In this document: positions 48,510 through 60,404 of the stretch, piece by piece
Layout: the number at the start of each line of letters is the position of its first letter
How positions within the stretch are numbered: the first letter of the stretch is position 1
Origin: Tetrahymena thermophila SB210
Lineage: Eukaryota > Ciliophora > Oligohymenophorea > Hymenostomatida > Tetrahymenidae
Direction: 5' to 3'
Assembly (NCBI RefSeq): GCF_000189635.1
Contig: NW_002476422.1
Location: 451,125 to 515,124 of the forward strand
Length of the DNA: 64,000 bases
Translations under genes and position numbers: made by a program
Notes under the pieces: generated by a model
The model's input: the letters and a program-made list of their open reading frames with translations, nothing else
Told to the model about the DNA's origin: nothing
The model's database searches: none

Positions 48510-50486
48510 ATGATTAGATAACAGTAACTAGGATTATAGTGCAAAAGACATTCTTAAAATGATATCCTGTATGTAAAGGTAAATAATATTAAAGATGGCG
48601 AAGATATTTTCTTTTGCGAAGAATGCCCATTTACACAATCAAATTTTTGCATAGAAGATTGTGCAATGATAAAATAAATTTTTACTTGGAATCATGATAG
48701 TATTATTAAGAATTTCTTTCCTTTTATTAATGAAGCCAGTTTTTTTAAAAAATTTAAAAATGTTTTCAACTAAAATAATTCTATGCTAAACTAAATTAAC
48801 CTATTCTATGAAGAATTGGAAAAAAGATTGATACAAATAGTAGCAAATGCTAAAAAATCAGCCTATAATTTGGCTGAATAGATGTAAAATTTATCAACAA
48901 ATGCAGTAGAGGTCTACAGCTAGATTCTTAAAATTTCAGAAATAAAAAATATGCTATCTGATTTGAATATTAATTAAGATCAAAAAGAATCAAATTTGAG
49001 AAGCTTATTTCAGTAAATAATTTTAGACGCTCAATAAAATACTTAAAAATTCTCAAATATATTAGACAAATATCAATAATTATAAACTGATTTTTATCTT
49101 ACCCAATCTTCTCTTTTAAATAGTTAGTTAATTAATGTGATTAATTAAAATGAATATACTAACAAATTTTAGCTATTGTTCCCTCCTAAAATAATTGATT
49201 TGCTTGATTAATTAGAATTTGATAATATCACATCTATTAACGATAACTAATAAATTGGAAGATTAGATATTATTAAAAATAATAATCAAGTTAATCGAGT
49301 TGTAAAAGGAGATAATAAATATATTCAATTTGTAATGCCAAAAGAACAAAACTTTACTCAATTTTGCTCAAAAACTACACTTAATAAAAGTAGTGAATAT
49401 TCTTTGAAATTTAAAATAAAAGACTTTAAAAACTGTATAAAAAAATTGTTTTCAATTGAATTGTTTAGCTACAAAAATCCACATAATTCATTTGTTTTAA
49501 ACTGCAATTTAGATAATTAGGAAGAAAATGAATTTAACTCTAATAATAAAATTGATATGAAGTTAAATTAAAGATTTTCAGAAGAGCAACTAGATAAATT
49601 TGAACTGAAACCTTAGCCAAAAGATAATAACGATAGTGATTCAATTTTAAAATCAATAAGAATGTAAAATTAATATTTAAATTAAGAAAATAATTAAAAT
49701 TATATGAACAAAGCCTTAATAAGGTAAAATAATCCAATATAAATTAATTAGACCATATTGAATACATTAAATAATGAAATACTTGATTATAAATCTAAAT
49801 TAAAGAGCTAAGTTTTTATTGAATAAAGTTAAATATCTTCAATAGAGCCTAACAATAATACAAATCTAAATTGTATTTTTTTCGAATAAAATCCCTTAAA
49901 CAGTATGAACCAAGCATCTATCAAAGTTATTCCATAGAAAATTAATTAAGCTGTAAAGAATGCATAAATGAGTAAGAGAATAGATCCTTAATCTAACTCA
50001 AATAACAAAATGCTTATGGAACAATATTCTTTATATGTAGAAGAACTTGAATCTTTTAATAATAATGTAATGGATTATAGCATGTATGATGAAAGTTTTT
50101 AAAATTGTATGACCCAATCATCAATAAAGATTATTCCATAATTAATTAATTAGGAATAATAAATTAATAACTAAAAAAATTACTAACATGATAGTTAAAT
50201 GCTTTATGAATCATACATATCCTATTTTATTAATGATGACGATAATGATGCCAACATGGCTTAAAATAGTTAATAATAAAAAGAAATTGAAATCTAAGTT
50301 TTAATCTAGATTAGTGAAGGAATATTTTAAGCAACTTATTTTACAAACTAGAATAATTTATTGACTCTATCAAAATAAGAATAAAGAGATTTAATTAATA
50401 GCTAAGATCTCTAAATAAAAATATCTTTTAACGGAGATAAGGACTCAGAGCTAATTCTTACTGAAGCTGTAGAAAAAATTATTTGA
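48510..50486 (+). CDS. Q/N-rich protein, tandem paralogue B, 658 aa
   Basis: A single exon of 659 codons. The first 190 residues align by eye with paralogue A: CKRHSQNDILYVKVNNI against CQKHKQNDIVYIKINNI, FFCEECPF against FYCRQCPL, and a shared NLAE coiled-coil stretch. The C-terminus carries the same module (IQISEGIFQATYFTNQ, LQIKISFNG). The middle differs completely from A: it is acidic and mixed (SSIKIIPQ appears twice as an internal repeat, near residues 470 and 535) and much less Q/N-rich. This suggests that selection holds the two ends while the linker drifts. Function unknown. Confidence 0.85.
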
Positions 50487-50898
50487 TAGTAATAAATTAT
50501 TTTATCATTCTACATAAGTTACTTACATGTTTATATATATGTTTTGAATTATAAGCACTTTTAATAGATAGTTTTTATTATGAACCTATACCAAATTTTA
50601 ATTTTTTTAGGAATTCATTTCTTTTTTAATGTTAATTAATTAATTGACTACCAATTAAATTATTTCTTTAAAATGAGAAAATTTGATATTTTTGATATAT
50701 ATTTTCGTTTATATTAATTCCTTTAATGTTATTTTATAACATTCTTCATTAAATATCTTAAAAAAGCTAATCATAATAGTGATGAAATTATAATAGCTAT
50801 TTTAAAAATTTTTTAAATTTGATTTTAATATTGAAATAATTATTAAAACTATATCAGTCAGTAAATAATATTATCAAATAAAAATAACAATTAAAAAG

Positions 50899-53800
50899 AT
50901 GATTTTTGGTTCAAATTAAAATAAAAAAAACGAAATTGTTATAGATAATGCAGTTGAAGAGAATTAATAGGTAAATATTAATTGAAGTAAAGAAATTAAA
51001 CTATATTTTCATTTTTTTAAATTAAGCTTAACATGTCTGCAAATGCCTTTGATGAGGAGGTCTAGCTTAGATTTTAGTAAAATTTTAAAAATTATTTTTA
51101 ATATTTATTTTTTTTTTATTATGAAGTAAAGTTTCTGAAGATTTTGATAATTATTCAAATATCCACTTCAAAAAGTTTGATTAAAACAAAGATTAACGAG
51201 ACATAGCTTGCTACTTAAAGTATATTATTATAAATTAAATAATGCAATAATCATTCTTTTTAAAATAGTAATAAAAACATAAAAGTTTTATAAGTAGCTC
51301 AAATAGCAAAAGGAATATCTCTCTGTAAGAATCTTTAATAACTAAAGCTAGATTTATCGTAATTATAAATAATATTAATTTAATTATTAAAAAACATATG
51401 GGTTTTAAATTTTAGATAAAATTAAATTCAGTCGTAAGGAGCTTTTCTTTTAGGTGAAGGAATTTCAGATTGTAGAAACTTAAAATCTCTTACAATTTTG
51501 CTAAAGTGAATATTTATTCAACTTAAGATCAATAATTTAATTTTCTTTCTTTTTATAGAAATAATTATATTTTTGTTGAAGGAGCACAAAGTATCTTAGA
51601 AAAAATAAGTACCTGTTCTGATATTCAATATTTATCTATTGATATGAGGTAGTTCATTTATTATAGAAATCTATTTTATATCCAATTAATTATTTTTAAA
51701 TTAATTAGCTCAAATTCAATTAAAGATAAAAAGGAATTTAAACTCAAAATGTGTTGCTTTAAGATATCATTATATCGTAAGTATTTTTAATAATGCTATA
51801 TTAATTGATTTTTAAGAGAAATTTAGTTTGAGCTAAAATATTGGAAACTTAAGTAATCTAAGAAGCTTGAAAATGATTTTGAGGTATCAATTAATTGTTT
51901 GAGTCAATACAAATAAAATAAAAAAACTAAATTAAAGCTAAAATTATATTGGGAATTATGGAATTTCTTAATTGGGTCTTGGAATCAGTAAGTGCAATCA
52001 ACTAGAAATTCTAAATTTGAACTTTTAGTATCTAATTTATTTAATAAATTGAATGACATTAAAGAAAAATTTGTAGGGAAAATTTAATACAAGATAATGG
52101 AGTTAAAGACTTTGCGTGCAGCATTAGAAAATGTTAAAAATTAAAGCAGCTTACTTTGAATTTCAAGTAAAAATTATCAATAATTTTTAAGAAATTTAAT
52201 AATTTATTTTGTAAAATAAAGCAATAATAATATAAAAGACTCTGGGATAGAAGAATTAGGATTAAGCATCAAAAGTTGTTCTTAACTAAACTTTATTCAC
52301 TTTAGCTTAGAGTAATAATTTCAATTTGAAAAAATAAATTCTTTGATTTAAAATGAATAATTTTGGAATTTCTTCTTTGATTTCATTTTTTTAGCAATAA
52401 TTAAATAGGTAAAAAGGGATTTTATTAGCTTGGATTAGGAATAGGAAAATGTAAATAATTAAAATAACTTTATCTTTCTACTGTGTAAAATATTTATTTT
52501 AAAGTTTATTTCTTAGTTATTTATATAAATTATAGAAATTATTCTTATCTTCCTATCGGTAAATGTGTCAATCTCATTGATATTTCTATTGTTTTCTAAA
52601 AAAAGTAGCAAAAATATTTTTTTAAAAGAGCGTTCTAAATAATTTTTAATTTAATTTAGCCAAATTTAAAGAGTTTCAGATTTCTCCAAAATGAGTGCTC
52701 AAATAGGAAACTTAATAAATTTAACTTCAATAAATCTCTTTCTTAAGTAGTTTAAATATTTTTTTAATTTATTAACTATTTAATTATATTATAGAACACA
52801 TAGGATAGGTACAAAAGGAGCTTAAATGTTAGGCTTAGCAATTAGTAAATGTATAAAATTGACTTCATTAAACTTAAATTTAAGGTAAATTAATTTGTTG
52901 TAAAATAGATTTAATTTAATGTATTTATCAAGCAAAAACGATATCAATGCAGAAGGAGGTAACTGTTTAGGCTAAGGTATTGGAAACTGCTCATAATTGA
53001 AAACTTTGAAGATTTATTTAAAGTTATTTTTTAAATTAATAAATTAAAATAATTGATAAAATTATGATAATTAGTAAAAATAAATTGGGAGCTTCTAACA
53101 TTATTTAAGGAATTTCTAAATGTACTCTTATTTCAACATTCTTGATAGAAATAGAGTAAAATTCGATTTATTTTCAAGATAAATAATAATTTATTTATTT
53201 ATTTATGGGAAATAGGTCAAATTTTATAAACTGCAAGCAAGCTTCCACATTTGCTATAGGAATAAATAAATTAGTTAATTTGAATTAATTTGATTTTAGC
53301 ATAAGGTAGATTATAAATTTATTTTGTTTTTGATAATTTTTTTAATTTATTTTATTAAAGCCAAAATGAAATATAATGCACAGGTTTGTATAAAATAACA
53401 ATTGATTTAGGAGTTTGCTCAAAATTAACTCAACTTAGCTTAGATTTTTAGTAACTTATTTAATATTTATTTTAATGAAAATTTATTAAATTTATTTTAT
53501 TGAAAAATAAAATTATAACAATTTATTTAATTGCTATATTTTAGTCTATTTTATTTATCTAGACTCTATCTTGAAAAATAATTAATAATTTTACATAGTT
53601 CCGCATATATTTGTAGTTTAAATTCAAACTTAACCTGAATCATTAAAAATGTGATTTTATTAAATTAAAATTTTAGCTTATCATCATATCTAAAATTTGT
53701 TTTACAAATAGTAGAATAACTTTTATTCAAAGTTAACGCTTGTATTATATTAAACTTAAGTAATAAACAAACAAATGATCATTTGAAATAAATTTATTTT

Positions 53801-54764
53801 ATTCAAGTTAATTTTTTATAAAAACATAGAGTTATTTATAACTTTGAATCTAATAAATCTCAATTTTATAAAATTACTTAAAGGATTAAATTAACTGTTA
53901 TTTACTTCTTTGAAAATTATTAATTATTTGGCAAATAAATACATCTTGATAATTTTTAATAAAAATTTAATTGGATAATTAATTTGCTTAAAATATAAAT
54001 TTTAAAATACATAAACAAGAAATAAAGTGAAAGGATTGATTTTTATAACAAAATGATAAATGCCTTTTAAATTTTAAAAATTATATAAACATAAATTTAA
54101 TTAATAGGGCAAATTATATTAGAGATTATGGTGTAATAGACCTAGGTTTATCGATTAGCTCACTGTTTAACTTGCAGAAATTAAAATTAAATTTATCGTA
54201 TTTTTTTTATATCTATTTTTATTATTTTTATGAAGAAATTAATTTAAAATTACGAAAAGAAATAATTTTATAGGAGATACTGGTATTTCTGGGTTAGCTA
54301 ATGGTATTGCAAGCTGTCATAAAATAGCTATTTTATATCTAAATTTACAGTATTTTTATTATTTACAAAAATCGATTATTTATTTTTAATATCTTAATTA
54401 TAAAAAGGTTTAATTACATAAAAGATTAAGGAATGATAGAACTTGCAACGGGAATTACAAAAATGAAAAAATTAACTTAAACTTCTATAAAATTAAATTA
54501 GTAATATTATTTAACAAAAATTAGTAATTTATTTTTGTGTAAAATAAGAGGATAGAATTAAAGTTTAAACTAGCTTTTTACCACTCAGATATTAAAATGC
54601 CATTAACTAAGTTTGATTTTCATCGAGTAACTTTTTTATTAAATTTCAATCAAATTAATTCAAATTTTATTAGCATATGTTAAGATTAAATTAATTGGCA
54701 AAAATTAATGAAGAGAAAATTAATAAGACTTGTTGATACTAAGAAATTAAACTAGACTTTTTGA
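50899..54764 (+). CDS. Leucine-rich-repeat protein, array 2, complete, 672 aa
   Basis: Twenty-four exons, 2019 nt in total: 50899-50970, 51027-51076, 51127-51219, 51269-51358, 51416-51505, 51559-51648, 51709-51776, 51817-51883, 51938-52027, 52077-52166, 52222-52311, 52395-52484, 52536-52604, 52660-52746, 52795-52884, 52933-53022, 53075-53155, 53216-53305, 53361-53450, 54108-54197, 54260-54349, 54408-54500, 54549-54626, 54674-54764. Fourteen exons are exactly 90 nt and nearly all are separated by phase-2 introns. The N-terminus (MIFGSNQNKKNEIVI) has no signal peptide. Each repeat follows the form N-x-I-(8-10)-LG-x-(4)-C-x-x-L-x-x-L-x-L-x-(L/F). The end is LMKRKLIRLVDTKKLNQTF. It is a soluble ribonuclease-inhibitor-like scaffold with unknown partner. 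One long intron, 53451-54107, interrupts an otherwise even array. Confidence 0.9.
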
Positions 54765-55633
54765 CTGATCTGAGTTTTTAAAAAATACTTATCAAGATAT
54801 TTCTTTAATAGTGGCTAAGTTTATTGTTAAAAAACAATAAATAAGATTAAAAATTGTTTCTTAAATGAAAATATTTATATTTAGTTTATTTTTTAAGTAT
54901 TGATAAAATTTACTAATTATCGTAAAGGATTAATAATTAATTATTTATTATTTAATTTCTGGCAATAGGTTTTAAATTATTTTGTTAAAATATTTGGCTT
55001 AACCTGAGGTTTTGACATTCTAAAAATGTGTTTCTTATAGAAAATTTGTCCCTCTTTAATATTTTATATAAAGTTTTTAAGAGGTCTAAATACTTTAAAA
55101 ATTATAAATTGGTTTCCTGATTAAATAAATTCGCTATATATAAATGTATTTTATTTGACTAAACTCCTTACTAATTATATTGCTTGATTATTTTTTATAT
55201 AGCTTATATCGAATACATAATAATATTTAAATAGAAATCTTAATTTAATTTTTAATAGTTTTTTAATAATTAAATTAGTAATAAAAAGAAGTTTTGAATT
55301 TTTTTAAAAGCTATATTTGAATGAGATAAGTTTTCTTTTATCTATTACGCTACTTACAACTTGAATATAATATTTTAACAAAAATCATAATTAATTAATT
55401 AATTATGTATTCTTCTGGGTGTCTTCTTTTATTAGCAATCTTTTATTTAGTTAAGGTTTATTTCTTTAAATAATTTATAATATTTAAAAAACTATTGATT
55501 TTATAATTTTAATACAAAAAAACCATAAATTGATATTATTACTAAGTTTTTTATCCATAAATTAATGCCTCTACTTTTATAAACACTCGCTCCTCAAGCA
55601 AATGCTTATTGTAATTTGAAAAATAATTGAATT
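54765..55633. other. Intergenic region before the tRNA
   Basis: AT-rich, with no coding frame supported. It carries the upstream flank of the tRNA gene. Confidence 0.4.
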
Positions 55634-55706
55634 GCCCGCCTAGCTCAGTCGGTAGAGCGCAAGACTCTTAATCTTGTGGTCGTGGGTTCGAGCCCCACGG
55701 CGGGCT
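55634..55706 (+). tRNA. tRNA-Lys (anticodon CUU)
   Basis: A complete cloverleaf of 73 nt without intron: acceptor GCCCGCC/GGCGGGC, D arm GCTC/GAGC, anticodon stem CAAGA/TCTTG with loop CTCTTAA (anticodon CTT), five-base variable loop TGGTC, and T arm GTGGG/CCCAC with loop TTCGAGC. It decodes AAG lysine. Internal promoters are intact: A box TAGCTCAGTCGG at 55641-55652 and B box GGTTCGAGCCC at 55685-55695. The base after the acceptor stem (position 73) is T. Confidence 0.97.
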
Positions 55707-55712
55707 ATCTTC

Positions 55713-55717
55713 TTTTT
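55713..55717 (+). terminator. Pol III terminator T5
   Basis: A run of five T starts seven bases after the mature tRNA 3' end, the usual Pol III stop on the RNA-like strand. Confidence 0.85.
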
Positions 55718-56300
55718 ATTTATAATTAAATAATTTAAAAAAATTTTTATTCTTCTACAAAAATAACAATCTTAAATATTAAAAATTTTCCTAGAAATTG
55801 TAATTGAAATTGAAAATTATTTCGTTATTTCTGAAATTTATTTTATATTTATTTGATTTTAGTAATTTATTTAATTTACATATAAAAAATTTTACCTTTA
55901 CCTTAAATTCTCTTTGAAACCTTTATATGATAATAAAATGAATGTTTATTTTAGAAAAAAATATTATGATAATTAATAGCGCCTAATAGTTAGTAATTTT
56001 TAACTTGGAAAGATTTAATAAGAAATAAAATAAAAATTAAAAATTTATATTTCTAATTTCCATATTAATTTATTACTTTTTTTATTTGTTCTTCAAGAAA
56101 ACAATGAAGAAGTGATTACTAACCAAATTAAATAAATAATTATTAAAATAAAAAATATTCTTAAAGAAATTATTTAAAAAAGAAGACTTCAAAAATGACT
56201 TAATAAATTAAAAAATTTCACAGTGTTGAGGATGTATACACAATTTTATTAGCAAATAAACTACTTATAAATGTTTATTTTCTTCTCTTAAGTTTGTAAA
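55718..56300. other. Intergenic region or leading part of LRR array 3
   Basis: Mostly non-coding. A short frame at about 56095-56200 reads Lys/Ile/Asn-rich with Glu-Glu-Val and may be an early exon of the damaged LRR array that follows, but no start codon can be tied to it. Confidence 0.3.
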
Positions 56301-56367
56301 TTCTAGCATTTAAGAGAACATCAACTTACGTCTATCAATAATATTAATGCGCGATTTATGGATTGAG

Positions 56368-57860
56368 ACTCCAATCAATAAAGTTAATGCAATTAGTTCT
56401 AAACTGTCTAATTTATCTAAAGGAACAAATATCACCAATTTTTTACTTCAAATGTAAATTTATAAATAAAATTCACATTATTCTGCTCACATTTATTTTA
56501 ATTCTATAATATTTTTATCTTATAATTTATTTATATCAATATTAATGTAATCTAATATTTAATTAAATTAGAGGGATAAGCTCGAGCCCTGCTAATTTAT
56601 TCTCCAGTTTATAAAATTGCAAAAATATTGAATAGTTAAATCTCCTAATACGGTAATTCTTAAATAAACTCTTTATTAAATAAATTTTTTAGTATGATTT
56701 TAAAAATAATTTTGATTTATTTATTATTTAAATTATTAATTATTTTCAAATAAAATGAAATAGTTTGCCAGATAATTATGAAGAATTATCTGATTTAGCT
56801 ACTGTTATTGCAACATATTAAAAGATATCAGTACTTTCTCTTAATCTAAGGTTATAAAATTTATAAATTAAAAAATGTTTTTTCAAATAATTATTTTTTA
56901 ACATATTAAAAACTAAAAATGTTTCTTTATTTTTTCAATAAGATTAATAAAACTTTATATATAGTTATAATAATATAAGTGACCAATTAATTTCTTCAAT
57001 ATCTTCAAGCATACAATAATGCAAAATTCTTTCTGAGCTAAATCTCAATTTAATGTAAAAAATTTCTTTTTAGTTATCTTTATTACTCTTTATCATTTAA
57101 ATTTGTAAAAACTCCTAACTGATTCCATTCATTTTATAAAATGTAAAAATAAATAATTTTTAGAGGTTATTTTATTATTTTTATTAAGATATAATCATAA
57201 TTAAAAAATAAATATTTTTTCATTATATCTATAAAAAGTTAAATATTTTTTGAATTAATAATGAAAAGGAAAGTTTAAGATCTGACTGAAAAAGGCTTAG
57301 CACTTTTTTGTTCTTCTTTAATAAATTACCCAAACCTCTAGACTTTCAAGCTTGAAACGTAAAAAAAAATATTTAAAACCTAGAGTTAATAAAAATATCT
57401 CTCAAGATGATTTAAAAAAATTTTTTTATCTAATTAATTAACTATTTATAAAACAATATCTAAAATAAAAGTTTTTTAAAATAAAACAATATCTAAAATA
57501 AAAGTTTTTCAAAAATAAAACAATAAACATGTTTAAGAATTAAATCAAAAGTTTAAGAATTATAGAAATTTAATTAAAATATTATTGAAAAAAAATTGTT
57601 AAATAAAACAAAACTCTATTTAATGTTAAAAAAGATCTGTCAAATTAGGTAAAAAACAATTTGTTTGTATAGGTTCTGCTTTGGCATAGTGCAAAAATCT
57701 CTAGACTTTAAGTATTATACTGAGGTAAACTTTATCAAATTAAATCAAAATTTACTTTCAATCCTAAAAGCTAAGTTAAGGTTAAGGCTTAAGACGCATA
57801 AGGATTAGTTTCTTCTTTAAGAAATAGTGTAAGTCTCTAATAGTTATCACTAGATTTTAA
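56368..57860 (+). pseudogene. LRR array 3, probably decayed
   Basis: Eight LRR-like exons: about 56368-56453, 56572-56652, 56764-56850, 56965-57054 (90 nt), 57074-57142, 57269-57358 (90 nt), 57635-57724 (90 nt), 57771-57860 (90 nt). Most keep the phase-2 borders seen in the other arrays. Repeats are weaker (CKNIEQLNLLI, CKILSELNLNL, CKNLQTLSIIL). In 57074-57142 the splice-consistent frame hits TGA at 57120, whereas the best LRR reading (CKNSQLIPFIL) is in another frame, suggesting a frameshift. No start exon and no basic terminal exon was found. A living gene with exons I missed is possible; a dying copy is more likely. Confidence 0.6.
57472..57527. repeat. Short direct repeat, two copies
   Basis: AAACAATATCTAAAATAAAAG with a following T-run occurs twice in a row inside an intron-like gap of LRR array 3. 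It is simple-sequence duplication. Confidence 0.5.
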
Positions 57861-58100
57861 GTAAAAAAATGTTAGATATTTAAATTTAAATATTTTATTA
57901 AACAGTACCTCAATCCACAACAACTTTTCCCCATAAATAGCAAAAAAGATTAAAAAACAGCAAAAAAAACATTTATATTTCTAAAGCTCAAAACATAAAA
58001 ATATAAAAAATAAATTAAAAATTTTTTTACACTTATTAAATTTCATTTTTTATTTATTATTATGATATTCCTTAAAATTTATTTATTAATCATCTAATTA

Positions 58101-58227
58101 ATTTTCGGTTAACTTGAATAATATATTATTTGATACTCAGGCAGAGTATTTTCTATTTTAAAAATAAAAAATTGGTCAAATAAATAAAGAAAATATTTCT
58201 TATTCTGCCTGATAATTAACCAAAAAT
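58101..58227. repeat. Imperfect inverted repeat, possible MITE or hairpin
   Basis: ATTTTCGGTTAA (58101-58112) pairs with TTAACCAAAAAT (58216-58227, one mismatch). Inside it TCAGGCAGA (58137-58145) pairs exactly with TCTGCCTGA (58204-58212), and TATTTTCT pairs with AGAAAATA further in. The arms are separated by loops of unequal length. It could be the footprint of a small transposon, a paired terminal repeat or an RNA hairpin. No target-site duplication is clear. Confidence 0.5.
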
Positions 58228-58232
58228 ATATT

Positions 58233-58446
58233 TTTATTTAAATAAAAATAGCTTTCACTAAATTTGATAAGTAAAACTAAGACTCGGGCATACCTTACGG
58301 TGTTATCTATTATTTGGAAAATAAATCAGAGTGGAAAAAGTTTGATCTTAATTTTGACTTTCGAAGTAGTTAATTTTCTAAGAACCATATCACAGAAGAA
58401 GAGGAAGAAATTCTATTTTATGGATTAAATCAGGAGACGTTCTGAT
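58233..58446 (+). pseudogene. Orphan coding fragment
   Basis: A short frame of clear coding quality (SGIPYGVIYYLENKSEWKKF, then ITEEEEEILFYGLNQETF) ends at TGA 58444. It has G+C above its surroundings but no ATG. It begins right after the inverted repeat. The family was not recognised. It is most likely a broken exon of a gene otherwise lost here. Confidence 0.45.
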
Positions 58447-58556
58447 CACAATCACTTGATAGATTGGTATAGCTAGGATTTTAAATAAAAAATATTCTTT
58501 TTAAATAATTTTATAATAGAATTTATAAAATTTTAATTAAAAAATTATTAATGTTT

Positions 58557-59468
58557 TCAATAATGTTTATTACATTTTTTTTAATTTAAAAAAAAAATAA
58601 AAAATTACATCCAAAATTTAAGATAGATTTAGGGATTATTTATTTATTTATTGAAAATAGAAAAAAAATTTCTTAAATTAAATTTATTTTCATTTAATCT
58701 TGTATTAATCGATCGATCCTATTGCTTTTCAAAATTTGGATTGTTTATAATACCTTACATAATAATCTCTTAATATTTCAATGCATTTAATGGTGTTTCA
58801 TACCATTCAATCAATATATTAGGAGTCATTTATTAATTTTGCTTCAAAAACTTAAACTTTTAATCCATCATTCTATTTAGACTCTTTTTTTAAATACTTT
58901 TTTTCATTTTTTTAATTATTTTTATGAATTTATCTTTAATCTCATAAATTTGATTCATCATAAACCGTACTGATTGCCAAATTTTGTTTGTTCTATGTGT
59001 AAACTTAAACCTTCTTTTAATTTAATTAATCATCAAAAATTATGAATTTTCTAGCCTTGAGACTATTTTCATATCCTCTATATCTAATAGATTTTTTTAT
59101 TGTTTAATGATGAAGATTGTTTGGATATATTGTTAATCTTCTGATATCATTCTAAGTGATCTTTCAGGATTCTTCTCAACAGCCTCTACTATTCAGTTTT
59201 ATTAATCTGCTGAGTATTTAAATTGTTTTTCTTTTGTGTGAATAATTGGCTCAAATACACGATCAAGATCTTTTATTTGCTTTACATAATATTAAATAAT
59301 GGTTTAATCATAAAAATAATCCGTATTTTTCATATATTCTTGAATTAATCTAAGAGAATAACCATTTTTTGCTAAAAGACATATCCTCCCTTATTTAAAA
59401 ACTGATTTATTTATTCTATGAATCAGATAAAGTTCATTCTCTCTCTATTGAATACCTTAATTTATTAT
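58557..59468 (-). pseudogene. Broken transposase-like ORF (Tc1/mariner-type start?)
   Basis: A minus-strand frame of about 300 codons with one in-frame TGA at 59195-59193 and no ATG near its start. The first part resembles the helix-turn-helix region of Tc1/mariner transposases: FKQGRICLLAKNGYSLRLI, then TIIQYYVKQIKD, a basic linker, and IVEAVEKNPERSLRMISED after the TGA. The second part (KIWQSVRFMMNQIYEI, later TPNILIEWYETPLNAL) does not show a clear DDE/D catalytic motif. The nonsense codon and lost start mark it as dead. The family call rests on pattern only. Transposons are normally removed from the ciliate macronucleus, so a retained remnant in subtelomeric DNA is notable. Confidence 0.45.
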
Positions 59469-59895
59469 TTAAATTATTAATTAGTGATCTTAACTTCAAT
59501 AAAATTTAATATTTTTTAATTATTAATTGAAAATAAATGATATTGTATTTGTAATAAACTTTTCAATCTTATTTAGAAATAAAAATTAATATTTAAGTTG
59601 TTAACTTTATTTCATAAAAAAAATCACAAATGTTAATATTTATTAGGCTTATATTGAATCATTCAAAAGTAAAAATTAGATACGATTACATAATTCAGCT
59701 TTGGCTCTTTCATAAAACACTATTAAACGAGTAATAAATTCTTAATTTTTGTAAAAAATCAAGTGTCCTGTTTTAAATTTTACAGTCTTTATCTTAAATT
59801 ATCAAAAGGAAAGAAAGTATTAAAAAAGCATGCTTAGATTAGAATAAATGAATTGAGGTAAAAAAATATATAATATTAGTATATACTCAAATATC

Positions 59896-60228
59896 ATGAA
59901 TTCAAAGGGGAGAATGTATGAATGGATATTCCCTAGTATGAAATTTTAAGAACAGGAAAAAATAAATTTGTAGTGCATTGATGGAATAGAACACTCTCTC
60001 CTTATATAAAAATATTTTAGTAAACCTTTAAGATAAATAAAACTTATGGCTCTCAAAACCACCGAATTAACTCAATTTCCTCTTTCTTTACATACTGAAT
60101 TTTCATTAAGAGTAAAGAGAAAGTAAGCTGATGTATTTGAAAATGATTTATTGAAAAATAAATAATTTTATAATAGAATTTAATTTATAATATTAATAAT
60201 TTTAATTTATATCAATCTTTATGATTGA
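59896..60228 (+). CDS. Hypothetical ORF, 110 aa, possibly first exon of array 4
   Basis: Uninterrupted frame from ATG 59896 to TGA 60226. The first 75 residues look coding (MYEWIFPSMKFQEQEK, CIDGIEHSLLIQKY, ELTQFPLSLHTEFSLR). A GTAAAG follows at about 60112, so the frame may splice there and serve as an N-terminal exon for the LRR array that starts at 60405. The part after that point is Lys/Ile-rich and intron-like. No family recognised. Confidence 0.4.
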
Positions 60229-60404
60229 TTTTTCTATTAAATTTTTAAATTTAGCCTTTTTAAAAATTTTTCTTCAAATTAAAAAATTATCAATAATATT
60301 TGGGTGATTTTGAAGAATCAGAGGTTATTTATTGGACAATAATCAATCAAAAATTTGTGTTGAAAAATTATTAATTCTTATTTAACTTTTAATAAACATA
60401 AAAG

